DNA of 64,000 bases from Pogonophryne albipinna (taxonomy: Eukaryota; Chordata; Actinopteri; Perciformes; Artedidraconidae). The stretch lies in NCBI GenBank assembly GCA_028583405.1, contig CM053259.1, positions 19,505,594-19,569,593 on the forward strand. Direction: 5' to 3'. Shown here piece by piece: positions 29,436-41,900 of the stretch; within the stretch, counting starts at the first letter, position 1; each line of letters opens with the position of its first letter. The position numbers were made by a program, and so were the translations under genes. The notes under the pieces were generated by a model that saw only the letters and a list, made by a program, of their open reading frames with translations, was not told where the DNA came from and ran no database searches.

Positions 29436-30960
29436 TATGAAACACGTTGCATGTAAACACACTCGGCAGGAGGAAGCTGGCCCTCATGCTAAAATCATTT
29501 GGGGGAAATGTTCTGCTGTACTGTTTGATACAATGAATGTGCAAATGAATATGCAAGACCCAGAGATGTCACCCTTTAACTATCACTGGTGAAATCATGC
29601 CGCAATAAACTGCATGCAGGACCCTCTGCTATTTTCCTCAGTGGTGTTGATACATTTGAAAGATAATCCTGAGGATTGACAACATAATAGTGTATCTCTC
29701 CTCAGTGTCTGTGTGCATGTATTTTGGGAGTGTCAGGAATACTGAGCCAAATCTTGACATCTGGATTTATGTGTCCCAATCATTTGACATGTTTGATTTA
29801 CCCTGCTGTGTGTATAAAACCATCTCGTCTAAGTCCTGTTCTTTGATTCCACTGTGCCTGACATTTTAAATCAAGGGCATCTTGTGGCGTCTACCTCATT
29901 GAAGCTCTTTATTTCATGTAAAGAGGTTTTAACACTAATAAATGAAACATTTAAAAATACATACTGGAAAACACAGGTCCATTGTTTTTGCAATGAAGAA
30001 CAAAATGGTGCAAATAAACCTGATTCATCAGAGAATGATCAGTGTGCTTCTTCCTGCATATACACTGTATAGTTTGGTTGATGTTTTCTAATTGAACATC
30101 AGGGTTTTGGGACAATACAAGGAACAGCTTATATCTAATTCAACAGCCATATTAAGGCAGTTACTTTTGAAAAAGAAAATGTAGCCAGCACAGCGAGCTA
30201 GAAATTCCTTTCAGTTAAGTGATGTGTATTTTGATCAAACATAACAGGCACATTGTAAATGGATCAAACATTAATTATAGCACAGCACTAGGTTAAAATC
30301 AGCAACTTTCTTTATCTTTATGGAACAATTGTGCTGACATAGAAAGAGCACTAGAACATTTTACTCAAGTAAAACTAATACTAAAGTGAATATATTTTTA
30401 CATAAAGCATAAATACTAATGCAACAACATTAACTATAACTTACATTATTATAGAAACACTTGCAGCCTGTGCATAGAACTGATCATCAACTGTAACCAA
30501 CATCCCCCCTGCTGTCTTTGACAAAAAAAACACAGATAATCGAACAAAAATGACCTCTATGAACACCAAGGCAGCAACAAGTACTTTTAAGCTATAGTAT
30601 CAACAGCAGAAAACTGTAAATACATTATAAACTCCACGATGGTTGCAGACACAAACACACAAAAGCAAGGACGACTAGTTGAAACTGGTCATGTAGCACA
30701 CACACAAAATGTTACATGCTACGTTACTAGGCAACGCAGTTGATGCTGAGTTCAGTGAGTTTGTTGTCTTCATAGAAATAAAATATTTTTATATCTTTGG
30801 TTGTAACTTGTACTCACCTGCCTGAACAGTTTTCTGAGTATGATGCACCGTGTGCTCCTCCACCATCTGAGTTTAGAGAGTGTCAATACGAGCATGTTAG
30901 CATTTAGCATGTTGTCCTCACCCAGCATGCATCTGTTGTGTGGGTATGTTGGATTAAGGC
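29436..30960. other. Intergenic between Tc1 element and repeat cluster
   Basis: About 1.5 kb of AT-rich sequence. Nothing recognisable was seen. Confidence 0.55.
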
Positions 30961-31080
30961 AGTGGTTCTCAAACTTTTTCTGTCAGGCCCCCCCTTTGGA
31001 GAAAAAAAAAAAGTCGGGCCCCCCCAACACAAATAGTCAGGCTCAGTGGCGGCGCCAGAGATTTATTTTGGGGGTACTGT
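30961..31080 (+). mobile_element. hAT-like terminus remnants
   Basis: CAGTGGTTCTCAAACTTTTT followed by GGCCCCCC and a short A-run is the common start of hAT-family non-autonomous elements. A second start-like motif, CAGTGGCGGCGCCAGAGATT, follows near 31044. No matching right ends or target duplications were found. These are probably nested, truncated copies. Confidence 0.55.
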
Positions 31081-31309
31081 GGGGTAGCTTGACGTTTCAT
31101 AGAGGGTGCTCAAACATTTAGGGTTTCCCATTAATGTACCGGGCGCTACAGTGGAATGTTCTACTGCAACACTCCCCACGCATATACACCATGTACCTGC
31201 GACTGTTACAATGAAGGCTCGATAATCAGCTCACGGCATATAGGTGTAAGCAGGGGTCAAGTGCTATTTTTTATAGGTGGTGTGTGGACCTCCAACCCAG
31301 TCTCATGGC

Positions 31310-31460
31310 ATTTCGTGTTCACCAACACGATTTTTAATCTATTGATTCGTGTTCACCAACACGATTTCCCCCTTGTTTTCGTGTTGCACAGCACGATTTT
31401 AAAAGCAATGTATTTCTACTGGTAGCCTAATGTGTTTCGTGCCTGCAGCACGTCTTTTTC
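31310..31460 (+). repeat. Cluster of four short CGTG...CACG palindromes
   Basis: TTTCGTGTTCACCAACACGA occurs near 31315 and again (TTCGTG form) near 31350. A variant, TCGTGTTGCACAGCACGA, lies near 31379, and TTTCGTGCCTGCAGCACGTC lies near 31436. Each is a CGTG/CACG inverted pair around a variable core. This looks like the inside of a repetitive element but no family was recognised. Confidence 0.7.
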
Positions 31461-31519
31461 TCCGGTCGGGTCGTGGAAGACCGGAAGCTGTGTGGTTCAT
31501 AAAAACATGTTCTTACTCA

Positions 31520-31800
31520 ATATCAAGCCACAATTATTGCTTTTATTTTAAATCGTATAATTTCGGACTTTTGATGCCGTCTGTGAGGAAAATAAATGGG
31601 GCTCAGAGCCTCAGAATACTGAAATCTGTATTTTTTTAATCTTTTTTTCCTTCTAATTTGTTATTCTTTTCAAAATAACACACTGTTATTTACTCACCAA
31701 TAACACACAATTATTCTTGCTTTTATTTATTGGTTTAATTTCATAATCTCGTGCTTTTTTGGCGTCCGTCAGGAACTGAATTTCAAAATAAAAATAACCG
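31520..31800 (+). repeat. Diverged direct duplication
   Basis: A block near 31530-31590 (CACAATTATTGCTTTTATTT...GGACTTTTGATGCCGTCTGT) recurs in diverged form at about 31706-31775 (CACAATTATTCTTGCTTTTA...TTTTGGCGTCCGTCAGGA). It belongs to the same repeat-rich patch as the palindrome cluster. Confidence 0.5.
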
Positions 31801-33119
31801 GAAACAGACGTAGGCATTTCGAGCGATTACCCAAGATCCTCAGCTATGGTTTAAACTCGCTGATTGGATGTTTTAGCAGCAATGCATGCTGGGATTTAGT
31901 GTTTATATTATATGAAATCCGGAAAACATTTTAAAAGAATAAAATAATACTTAATTCCGAGCTTTTCTCTTTGAAATTCATCACATAACGGAATTGTAAT
32001 ACACGGTTCGGCTGCATTACATATTACAGATCTGCCGTAGTTCTTTATTTATAGAGCCCTGATGAGAAGACCTTTGGAAAAACTGGAAGAAATGCCGCTG
32101 AAACTGAATACTTGACGTGGATCATAAATATATCAACAATTAAACAACATCTTCAATTTCTCTTCACACAATACGTCTCCTTGCAGTATCAACACTAATT
32201 CGGCTGACTTTTACATTTGATCTAATTCATAGATAGGTTATATTTACACCATAACGGTGCACAGCTGATATAAAAGGACTTGTAGTTTTTAAAGATATTA
32301 CTGATTTTCTTTGAATATAAGAATGTAAATACTGAGTCTGAAATAGTATAGCAATATGCTGTAAAATGATGTGAAAGCATGCATAAAACTACACATCTTC
32401 AGACTCTATTGTGTTGCTTTGCCATCTTAACTCTGTTTACACTTTATTAGGTACTTATTTACGAGTCACGTAGAAGCAGTCTGGGTGAAGAGGCATCACC
32501 GTTTATTCAAAGGTCAGAGGCAATCGTGTTCATGGGTTATAAAAACATGTGCGGCCACACACACACATAATCATCAGTGCTCCTTATTTCTCTTCCTCCC
32601 AACACACACACACACACCCTCTCTCTGGTCCCCCTCCTCCCTCGCTCAGCAGCAGTGGTACGTCTCTCTCTCTCTCTCGCTTAATCAGTTATTAAGGTAG
32701 ATGAAACCTTCTATATTCATTTTAACAATGCCGAGTTACAATATAGTAGTAACCCAACACCATTTGACTTTATTTGATTAGTTAACTCTAAATATAATAG
32801 TAATTTAGGAATGTTAAATTGCTGTTACTTTTACATGTATTGAAATGCAACCAAACTTGCTAGGTTGTAGCCTACAGGGCCATGCATTTGCTTAGCCTCT
32901 CCATTTGCAGATAGTTAAGCAAAAACACAATCGAAACAGGAAACATTATTTAAAGTGCAACATAGAACTAATGTGAGCTTGGTGACATAATGTCTTAATC
33001 ACTGCAGATAGTAGGAATGTCATGTAGCCCATACAACACTAGAGGGGGATGTTTTCTGCTCAATTTAAGCCAAACTGAATCACAGTGTTGATAGCATTGT
33101 TTGTGTTAGTATTAAAATA
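31801..33119. other. Intergenic, no gene recognised
   Basis: Contains short CA and CT runs near 32558-32680. Nothing else was identified between the repeat patch and the inferred end of atxn1. Confidence 0.5.
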
Positions 33120-34933
33120 AAGACACAGGACGCCCATTTATTCCAGATATGTCAAGGTTTCTTTTTCTTTTTCAAAGAGGTGCATTTGTACAGATGTCAA
33201 ATACATACACCAACAGGGTTTCTCCATTGCTGTAGAGGAAAAGGGTGGTGAGACACAGGGACTTAGTGAGTACAATATAGTACAAACAAGTTGGCTGGGA
33301 CTACTGCTGCGCCCTCCCCCCTCCCCTGCAGGCCAGACTGTCCGAGCAGGTCTGTGCTGATGTCCACTTCTCTGCTACCGTCTTATAGGCCAACAAGTTT
33401 CAGTTCAGTTCTTGGTGTCTCCGGTAAGCAGAGAAACATCTAGACAGATAGTTTGCTAGCCTCAGGGCTGAGTGTTCAGAACAGGGGGGGGGGGGGGAAT
33501 CAAAGGAGCCACGGCTGACAGACAAGCTCCACCCCCTCCGTGGCAGTGGGCAGGGTCAGAGGTCACCAGCTGTACAGCCTGTCCCCTGCTGAAGTGTTTG
33601 TTGTAGGAGGCCGAACAAAGACGCTCAGTACACTGAAGAGTAATCCAAGCCATCTCCAGCATAATACACATATCATAATAATAATTCATAGTTAATTGTC
33701 ATTAACAACATTGTTAATCATATCAAATTATATGTAATACATTTACATATCTTATAACCCATATGAAACAGCCCACTATGTAAATTGATTGGGGTGAAAC
33801 TAAACTTTTAAGTGGGCCTCTACAAGTTTTTTTTTTCTTTCTGCCTGAGTTGGTTATCCAGCGCTATGGACATTGACGAGACGTCATACAAAAAAAAAAG
33901 GAATCCTGATCGAATTCTGTTCACTTTTAAAACACAACAAAGTGCCAAAAACACATCCTTTTTGCAAAATGAAAGTACAAACATCAAGAAACAAGAGCAC
34001 ACATGCCTTTTTTCTGATCTGAAAAGTCAAAGCTCACACACCAACATTCATTTTATTTGTAAAATTGTGCAAGAAGCCAATAAAAAAAAAAAAGACATTT
34101 GCAGTGTTCCTCCAGTGAGGAAGCTTGTCATAAAAACTCAACAATGACACATTCTCTACATAGTTTTAAGTCCCCTGACATTATATCTAGTGCTACAAGG
34201 AGACTAAAACACAGAAAAAGCTCCTGCACCAAAGATAATGATAAAAACAATGCTGAGGTTTGTACGCACCGTTTTCACACCGCACGACCAACCAAACCAA
34301 AACTGTGCCAAACACGTAGGCCAAATTTGATCTAAAAAATGTGAACTAAACCAAATTAAACATCACAGCTTGGGTTGGTGTAGGGTGGAAAAGATTTCAA
34401 ACAAACCCGAACACAACAAAAGAAGGGATGCATTCCATGAGAAAAGGTTTTCCTATAGTAGAAAAGAACCAAGGAACCACCTAACACCTCAGCCCGTTGG
34501 ACCCAAGAACGCGCCGGGCGCCAAGCGAGATGGAGCACAGACAGACACAAGGTTACGGAGAGGTGATGTGCAAAAACTTAAACTGAACCATCTGTCTTTT
34601 TCATCCTTATTCACCCCTTTTTTATCTTTTTCATTCTCTCCGTCTGTTTTGAATGAATGTTACCCCTAGGCAAGGTTTCGGTCTGAGACAGAGGGGTTAG
34701 ACCAAGCCCATCCTAGGATTAGAAAGTGCTGAAACATTATCAAGTCTTTAACATCTACTTACATGTGCATCTCTGTTGGTTGGTTGTTTTTTTTTCCTTT
34801 TTGTTTTTTTGTACAAAAAGTGGTCCCCACTAAGCAATGAGGTTTCTTTTTTTTCTGCGGGTTTCACCATGAACCGCCGAGGGTCAGGGTTTATGATCTC
34901 ACAGACAATTACAGGAGAAAACACTCTGACACT

Positions 34934-35120
<187 letters not shown>

Positions 35121-35130
35121 GGTACGACAG

Positions 35131-35239
35131 TCTCTCACACACTCAAATTTAGAAAGGCCATTAACAAGGATGATACACTGGAGTAGGACTATGCTACATA
35201 CACTTGGCACAGCAAAGAAGGCAGGGAGGGATACATGTA
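35131..35239. repeat. Duplicated 109-bp segment, copy A
   Basis: Identical by eye to 51771-51879, from TCTCTCACACACTCAAATTT to GGGAGGGATACATGTA. Both copies begin about 11-18 bp after a long CA tract. Sequence diverges immediately after ATACATGTA. Confidence 0.9.
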
Positions 35240-36010
35240 AGTATTGCACATCGTGGGACATTTCAAGGGGATAGAAACTTGGGATTATCTTAATAAAAGA
35301 AAAATACTACACTCGAAAAATTAGGAAACCTTGCTGTGATGTGCCGTTCACTGTCCTGCATTCAGAATGTGTCTACATTCCAGATTGCTTTGTTTCATAG
35401 TTAATTCCATTGAAGTATAAACACAATGACCTTTTTTTTTAAGCAAGAGGTGAAAATGAGACCGAATATCAAAAGATGATGTTAGGAGGGGGACAGGCAG
35501 CCCAGGCCACACTGAAAGGTAGCTAGCGGTTGTTGAGGGTTAATATTCCATTGCTTGGCCTCAGGAGGAGGTGTGAGGCTGGCTGGCTATGATTGGGTAC
35601 CTGAAACAATGTTAACGAGGTCACTACGGGAGTCGTGGCAACGAGGTTTCCGCTGGTTACTTCAGGTGCATGTGACTTTTGCTCTCCTGCAGCTCGAGTT
35701 TATGACTCTGACCAGCTGGGACGTGTGAGGTGTTGGGGGTCAGTTACTGCATATATGAGACACTTCCCTGAAAAACTAGCAACTGGTGTTGCAACTGCAA
35801 TTCCTTAAGGTTAAAATGTACTCTATGATAAGGGGAATAGTGCTAACTGAAGAACACTTTGTTCAGGTTTCGAAAAACATTTAATAATATACGGCAAGAT
35901 TGTATTCTCTATAAGGAGGAAAGGAGGAGTTTTGGTTCGATGTTAGATGGTTTTTATTACATGTTTATTGCCGAGAATTTGAGCGGAATGACTCTGTGTT
36001 TGTTTGTGTT

Positions 36011-36051
36011 TGCGTGCGTGCGTGTGTGTGTGTGCGTGTGCGTGTGTGTGT
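36011..36051. repeat. (GT)n/(CGTG)n microsatellite
   Basis: Short imperfect GT/CGTG tract in the inferred atxn1 3' UTR. Confidence 0.85.
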
Positions 36052-38906
36052 GTTCAACTCATACACAAGGAGATTGCCTGAATATTAGTCATACTATTGC
36101 TTTCTAAAGTAACCAAACTTCAGCATCAATTGGCTTTGGCTAGAAATAAAAATGCTCTAAGCAGATGAAAGGTTTGATAACATGTTGTGGTTCTGCTTTT
36201 TACAATTGTTGGGAAGGGGTTGTGTGTATGACATTTACAAAACACAGCCACACACAGATTGCAAAACATACACACACACATATTTCTATTTGTACTCGTA
36301 ATGATCATTATGATTCAATTGGAAAAGAAAGAAATGAAAATGTACTGTGGTGGGGTTGATTTGTGAAACCCCGTTTTATTGTAAAAAAATAAAGCATTTT
36401 CAAATCCCATAAGGGGTCTACTCATTCACTCCCCATCAACATCTAAAACATTCTTCATCCATCTGAGCACACATCCATCCCACCATCACCCCGGTAAACT
36501 CCCACCACCTGAAGCGTTGCCCAACACACCAACACCTACATTATCAGTGGGATTCAAATTTGACTGATCTGCTTCTAAGAGGCAACCAGTGACTTTCTCT
36601 ATACCAATACCTGAATGCAGAAGCTAAGGAGAACGCTCAACAGATATGCCTGCAAGAATCCACATCTTTAAATCCCAGACTCCACTGATGAATTTAAAAA
36701 TAATTGCCAATTTAGTTTAATAAAACAGTAGGCGTATCTGTTGAGGTAATTTCTGCATCTTTTGCCGCAAATAGGGTTTCAGCGGACTGAAAGCACAGGC
36801 CGTGTTCAAAACTCAACCCTAGTCCCTGCACCCTGGTTTCAACAGCAGAAAAGTGGACACAAAGTCAAAATGTTCCTTTGGATAAATGGCATATCTTAAG
36901 TCAGTAAATTCAGTAGGCAGGCACGTGTTAAAATTCTGTTTTACAGCTACGGTTATGTTCCTAAAAACGTAATTTGACCTTAACTGCATTTATTTTCCTC
37001 TATAATGTGACAAGTGCCTGCTGAGGAACAAAGACCTTGGTCTCCTCCAGTGTGTCACGTGGTCTAGGGCTCGTTTCAGGACCGGGCGTTTCAACATCAC
37101 GTCTCCACCCTTCTCCCTCCTCCTGATGTGCAAATTGCAAGATTCTATTAAGTACGACTCCAAGTAGAAACACTGGACATTTAACATTGTCTATATATCA
37201 AGTGAGTATAACCTTTATGCTATACACAGTATACATACTCATACACAAACTGACACAGGTACACAAACACACCACTCTACTGTACTGTGCATTAATCCAT
37301 TCAACTAGTGTCTTTGCAGTAGGGACCACAAAGCGTCCGCATTCGTCTCGATACAGTACATATTACAGGTCATTCAGGGATGGTGTGTACTGTTTTGAGT
37401 TTGTGTAAGCGTTTGTACGGACATACACAGACCCAACCTCATGCGCACACACATTACAAATATATGACACCCTCAAAATTCTGTGGCGTGAGCTTCTAAT
37501 CGATGCTCTCAGTCGAGTACAGAACATCATTGGGATATTTCAAAAGCCTGTTCTTTGTTAATCCTCATGCCAGATCCTGAACTTTCAAAAACACATTCCA
37601 ATACTTTCCCCTAACCTTTATATGGCTGGCTGGCTGTACAAGTGCACATGCTGAGAACCATCATACTTCTAAATTCCTTTTGTCAACATTATTTTTTCTC
37701 TAAACTGGAAACATTCTCCAATACCTGATACAATCATCTCCTCTTAGTGATCCCATGGCACATCCGCTCCCACCTTCACTTCTCCAAAAGCTTAAACTTT
37801 CCAAAGTGCTGTTGCTACTTTCTACCCTTGTCTTAATACAAAAAAAATAATATCTAAAAACATACAGTACTGCGTTAATAAAGAGACAACACCAATGTGT
37901 CGGCTGTATGGTGAGTGTGACAGGTGTGTTAAGTGCTTTGAAACATCCTGACCCTCTCAGAGCTGATTCTCTCGGTCCTCTCACACACTTCTCCATAAAA
38001 AAGTATAAAGTAATTCATCAAAAACCATGAGGATTGTCTTCCTCTCGACATTTTCTTGAAGTGACCCAGTGTGTTCACACTTCTATGCTTTAGGTTAGGG
38101 TATCTCACATTGATACATTAACATTGACCCACCTAGGTTCAACATCTAGGACTTAATGACCCCTGGTTACGTTTTTTTGACAATCATTGGATCATGTGAG
38201 TTAGAATACGATTGGATTATGAGAAACAAGAAGAAAACGCTCAAGATGAAAGACTCCACCGTCATCGCACTGAACAGAGTGAGTGTTGTTCCCTCTCTTT
38301 TGTGTGGCACACTGGCAACACCTGATGACATCACTGCATAGGTCCGGCCCACAGGGAGAACGATTGTTTTCCAACTCCCACTCTGATTTGGAAAAAAATA
38401 TAGCTATGGTTTTAACAAATCCTTTAAACTCAGGATCTTTTTTCAGGATCACATTTAGGTATTTTTGTCCAGGCACAGGAAGTGAAATCACTGTCAAGAG
38501 TCTAAACTGTGAGCTAATTCAATTTGAAATGTCCATAATGTGTAGCCAGCCAAAAAGAGCTATCAAGCATTGCTTCATGTGCCACACAGCAACCAATAAA
38601 CATCTAGCACACCTCACAAATCCCTCACCATAGGTCATCTCATGAAAACCATCAGAAACGGCAGCGATTGCTCAAGTGATATCAAATCCAACTATTAAAA
38701 CATGTGTTATTGACTACATGGACTTAAGGTGATACCATGTAGGGTACATTTACCTCTACAGCACAGTATTCAAGATAGAAAAATAAAATCGGAAAACAAA
38801 ACTTTAAAATCAAGACGAATGAAACATTAACGTGGGCATTCATGTTTTCTTGTAGAGTCCATTTATGTTTTCCTAATCCCAATGGATGAATATACAGTCC
38901 TGCGCT

Positions 38907-41900
38907 TCACTTGCCAATATTTGACCTTCCCTCGATGCTGACCTTCACCTCGTGGGGGATGAAGGAAGGTTTGGGCAGGGTCAAAGGTGGCTCCTCCTCT
39001 GATTTGTCTACTTTCCGACCTTCAGGAGCAGACCATCTCCTCTTCCTGCTTCCTGATGGCTTGCTGGCGCCAGCTTGTGCGCTGCTGGAAACCTGACCTT
39101 TAGAAAGTGCCCCTCTTTCCCCAAACATGAGATCCCCGTTTCCCACGTTGGTACCTCCATTCCCACTGGCAGCGCTCCCTCGCTGGCTGATGCCGTTCTC
39201 CCGCTCTGAGACAGCTCTGGGGGGTTTGAGGTAACCAGAGGAAGGGGTAACCAGTTCCAGGGGCTGGGTCTTCTTCAGGGATCCGTTCCTCAGGTTCTTC
39301 AGGGTGAGGGAAATACAAACGTCGCCCACAGAGAGCTTGGTGCAAGGCAGCTCCAGAAGCTGCGTGGTCCGGTCTGGGCAGCATGAAGACCAGCCTTGGC
39401 CGAACACGAAGAAGGGGTACTCCACCAGGACCTCCACGCTCACCTGGAGGAGAGGGAAGGTGGGGGGGGGGGGGGGGGTGGGGGTGGGGGGGACACATAA
39501 ACACAAGAATACTTCAATACAAAAAGTAGCTTGTCTTTAAAGCCCCTAAACACTTCAAATCTAACAGTTATACATTAGAAATGATTACATTTTTATTTAG
39601 GACACACTCAAAAACATTCACTAGGATTGTGTGGATGTGGTTTTATAAGATTTGCTTTGCAGTAATAATGAACCATCTATCCTTATTTTTCCTCTTTTTT
39701 TACAACCAAGGACAGAGACAGGGCTACAAGGACTTTATTTGTGTCTAAATTTAGCTGAATGAAAGAACTACTGGGACATGTTGTTCATAAAATCAGAAAG
39801 AATATTATGTTATAACTGATTGGTTTGTTAGAGGCACAGCTGGATACTGTTGGCATAGAAGCAGAACATAAGTAAAAACATTGAAAAGATTACCAACATA
39901 CTTCAAGAGAAAATGCCTAATCCAAAGATGAAGTATTACATAAAAGTGATGAAGAGGATGCAACATATTTATGTTTAAGGGATTACAGTTCTGAATTGAA
40001 ATATGAACATAAAGGGCTGACTTAGATTTGCATTATAATTTGTATGTATGAGAGAATAAAGAGATGACTGATGGAGGAGGCTTAGAGACGTGATGTGTAG
40101 AGCGAGGGAGCAAAACATATGAAGTGAAAGATTTCAAATAGAGAGAATGAGAAGGTGGGAGTGGAAGAAGTTACTGAGAGGGAGATGAAAAGTTTACAGA
40201 GGAAGGGCGGGTAGAACAAGAAGAGGAGTGAGGAAGTGAGCGTGAAAGAGAACAATGTTAAGAACGTTACAAGTGCAAGATGTATCAAACAGCCTCTCAA
40301 AGGAAACGTCAGGCATCATTTCCCAACCCTATTACATAATTCTTGATTTCTTAGAGTTAGTCCTCTGAGTGTGGACTCAAAGCTGCTACCACCTCCAAAA
40401 AGAAAAAGTAAGGAGCCACTGATGGAGTACAAGAGAGAAGGATAAGTCTTTGAAAGATTGTCAGCTTTTGTGGGGTACAGTATCAAAGAGCAGCCGGGGG
40501 CGGGAGAGAGGGCTAGAGATGCGCTGTGGTGGTGGACCAGTCACAGCGTGGACACATGAAATGGATTAACTGGCTTTAACGCACACACTCAAAGACAGTG
40601 AGAATGTGTGTGTTTGAAGGAGTTGGAGGGAGAAAGTAAAAAAGGATCAAATCAATGCTCAGTATTAGATGTTAGGAGATTACTGAAACATCGTAGTTCT
40701 AAAAAGGTTTTTACACATTGCAGCAGAAATGTGATATCAGTACATTCATGTTCCGTGCTTCACTGAATACTTAATGAGTAGATATCCAACACTCTGCTCT
40801 TTGAACTTTTCTACAGATCATAATAAGAACATGGTTGTTCAATCACTGCCATCATAGTACATTGAAGTTAATTTAATCTGAAAGGAGTCCTGTGAGGTTC
40901 ACCTATGATAGAGTCATTAATAAGGGAGCAGCTCAACACTTGTCATTCAACATTAATAACACTACACTCTGAGCATGCATTAAAGCCTTCTAAGAAATCT
41001 TGCGGATGTACTGTGTCACACTCACACCTATAGAGACACCTATAGGACTAAACACAGCAGTAAAGGGCTGAATATAGGAGTTGCTGTTTCACTGAGCCGT
41101 AATGCACAAAGCATAATGAGGCCATTAAGCGTTATCATGTAAAATCACATAAAGAACAGGCCTTAAAGGACTAGTTTCACTTCCTTGCAGGGAATTAAAA
41201 AAGAAAATCGATTTCAATCTTATGTCTCTGCATTGCCAATGGAAACAGCCCTGAGTTGATTAGCTTAGGTTGGCATAGCATAAACACTGGAGGCAGGGGG
41301 GAGCTCTAAAGTTTGAAATAAACGACTAATATTGCCTCTAAAGCTTTATTATTATCACTAATCTGTAAACAAACAAAATGTATTTCGTCAGGGATTCTAT
41401 TGTGTGCACATTAGACAAACAAAACTGAACATTGCTAATTAGTGGGCTTTAGAGGTGTGAGAAGCCATATTTACAGCTCTGCTTTGAGTCATGGCTTTAG
41501 CTCCAGTTTAAGCACAGACATGAGGGTGATATCAATTCAACTGACATTCAAAGTGTAAAAAAATATTAAAAAAATATAAATGTAAGACTATAATTAATGT
41601 TGATCTCCGTCTCTCACCTGTGAACGGTGCTCCCCAACGGAGAACTGCACCACAGCGAAGTTGTGTGAGGCGGGGCTCCCTTCGATGCGCTCCACTGTGG
41701 ACGAGTCGATCTTCAGGTCGCTGCTGATCTCAGCGCTCTGGATAAAGTCCTCCGTCTTCAGGTCCTCCACACGTTTCAGCTCCCCGTCGGCCAGCTGGAT
41801 GATGGAGCCCTTGATGAAATAAGGGGGGAGTGATGGGGGCGCCCCCGTACTGGATGAGGAAGGAGGAGCAGAAGTCGCGACCACCCCTGGCGGCGCGGGA

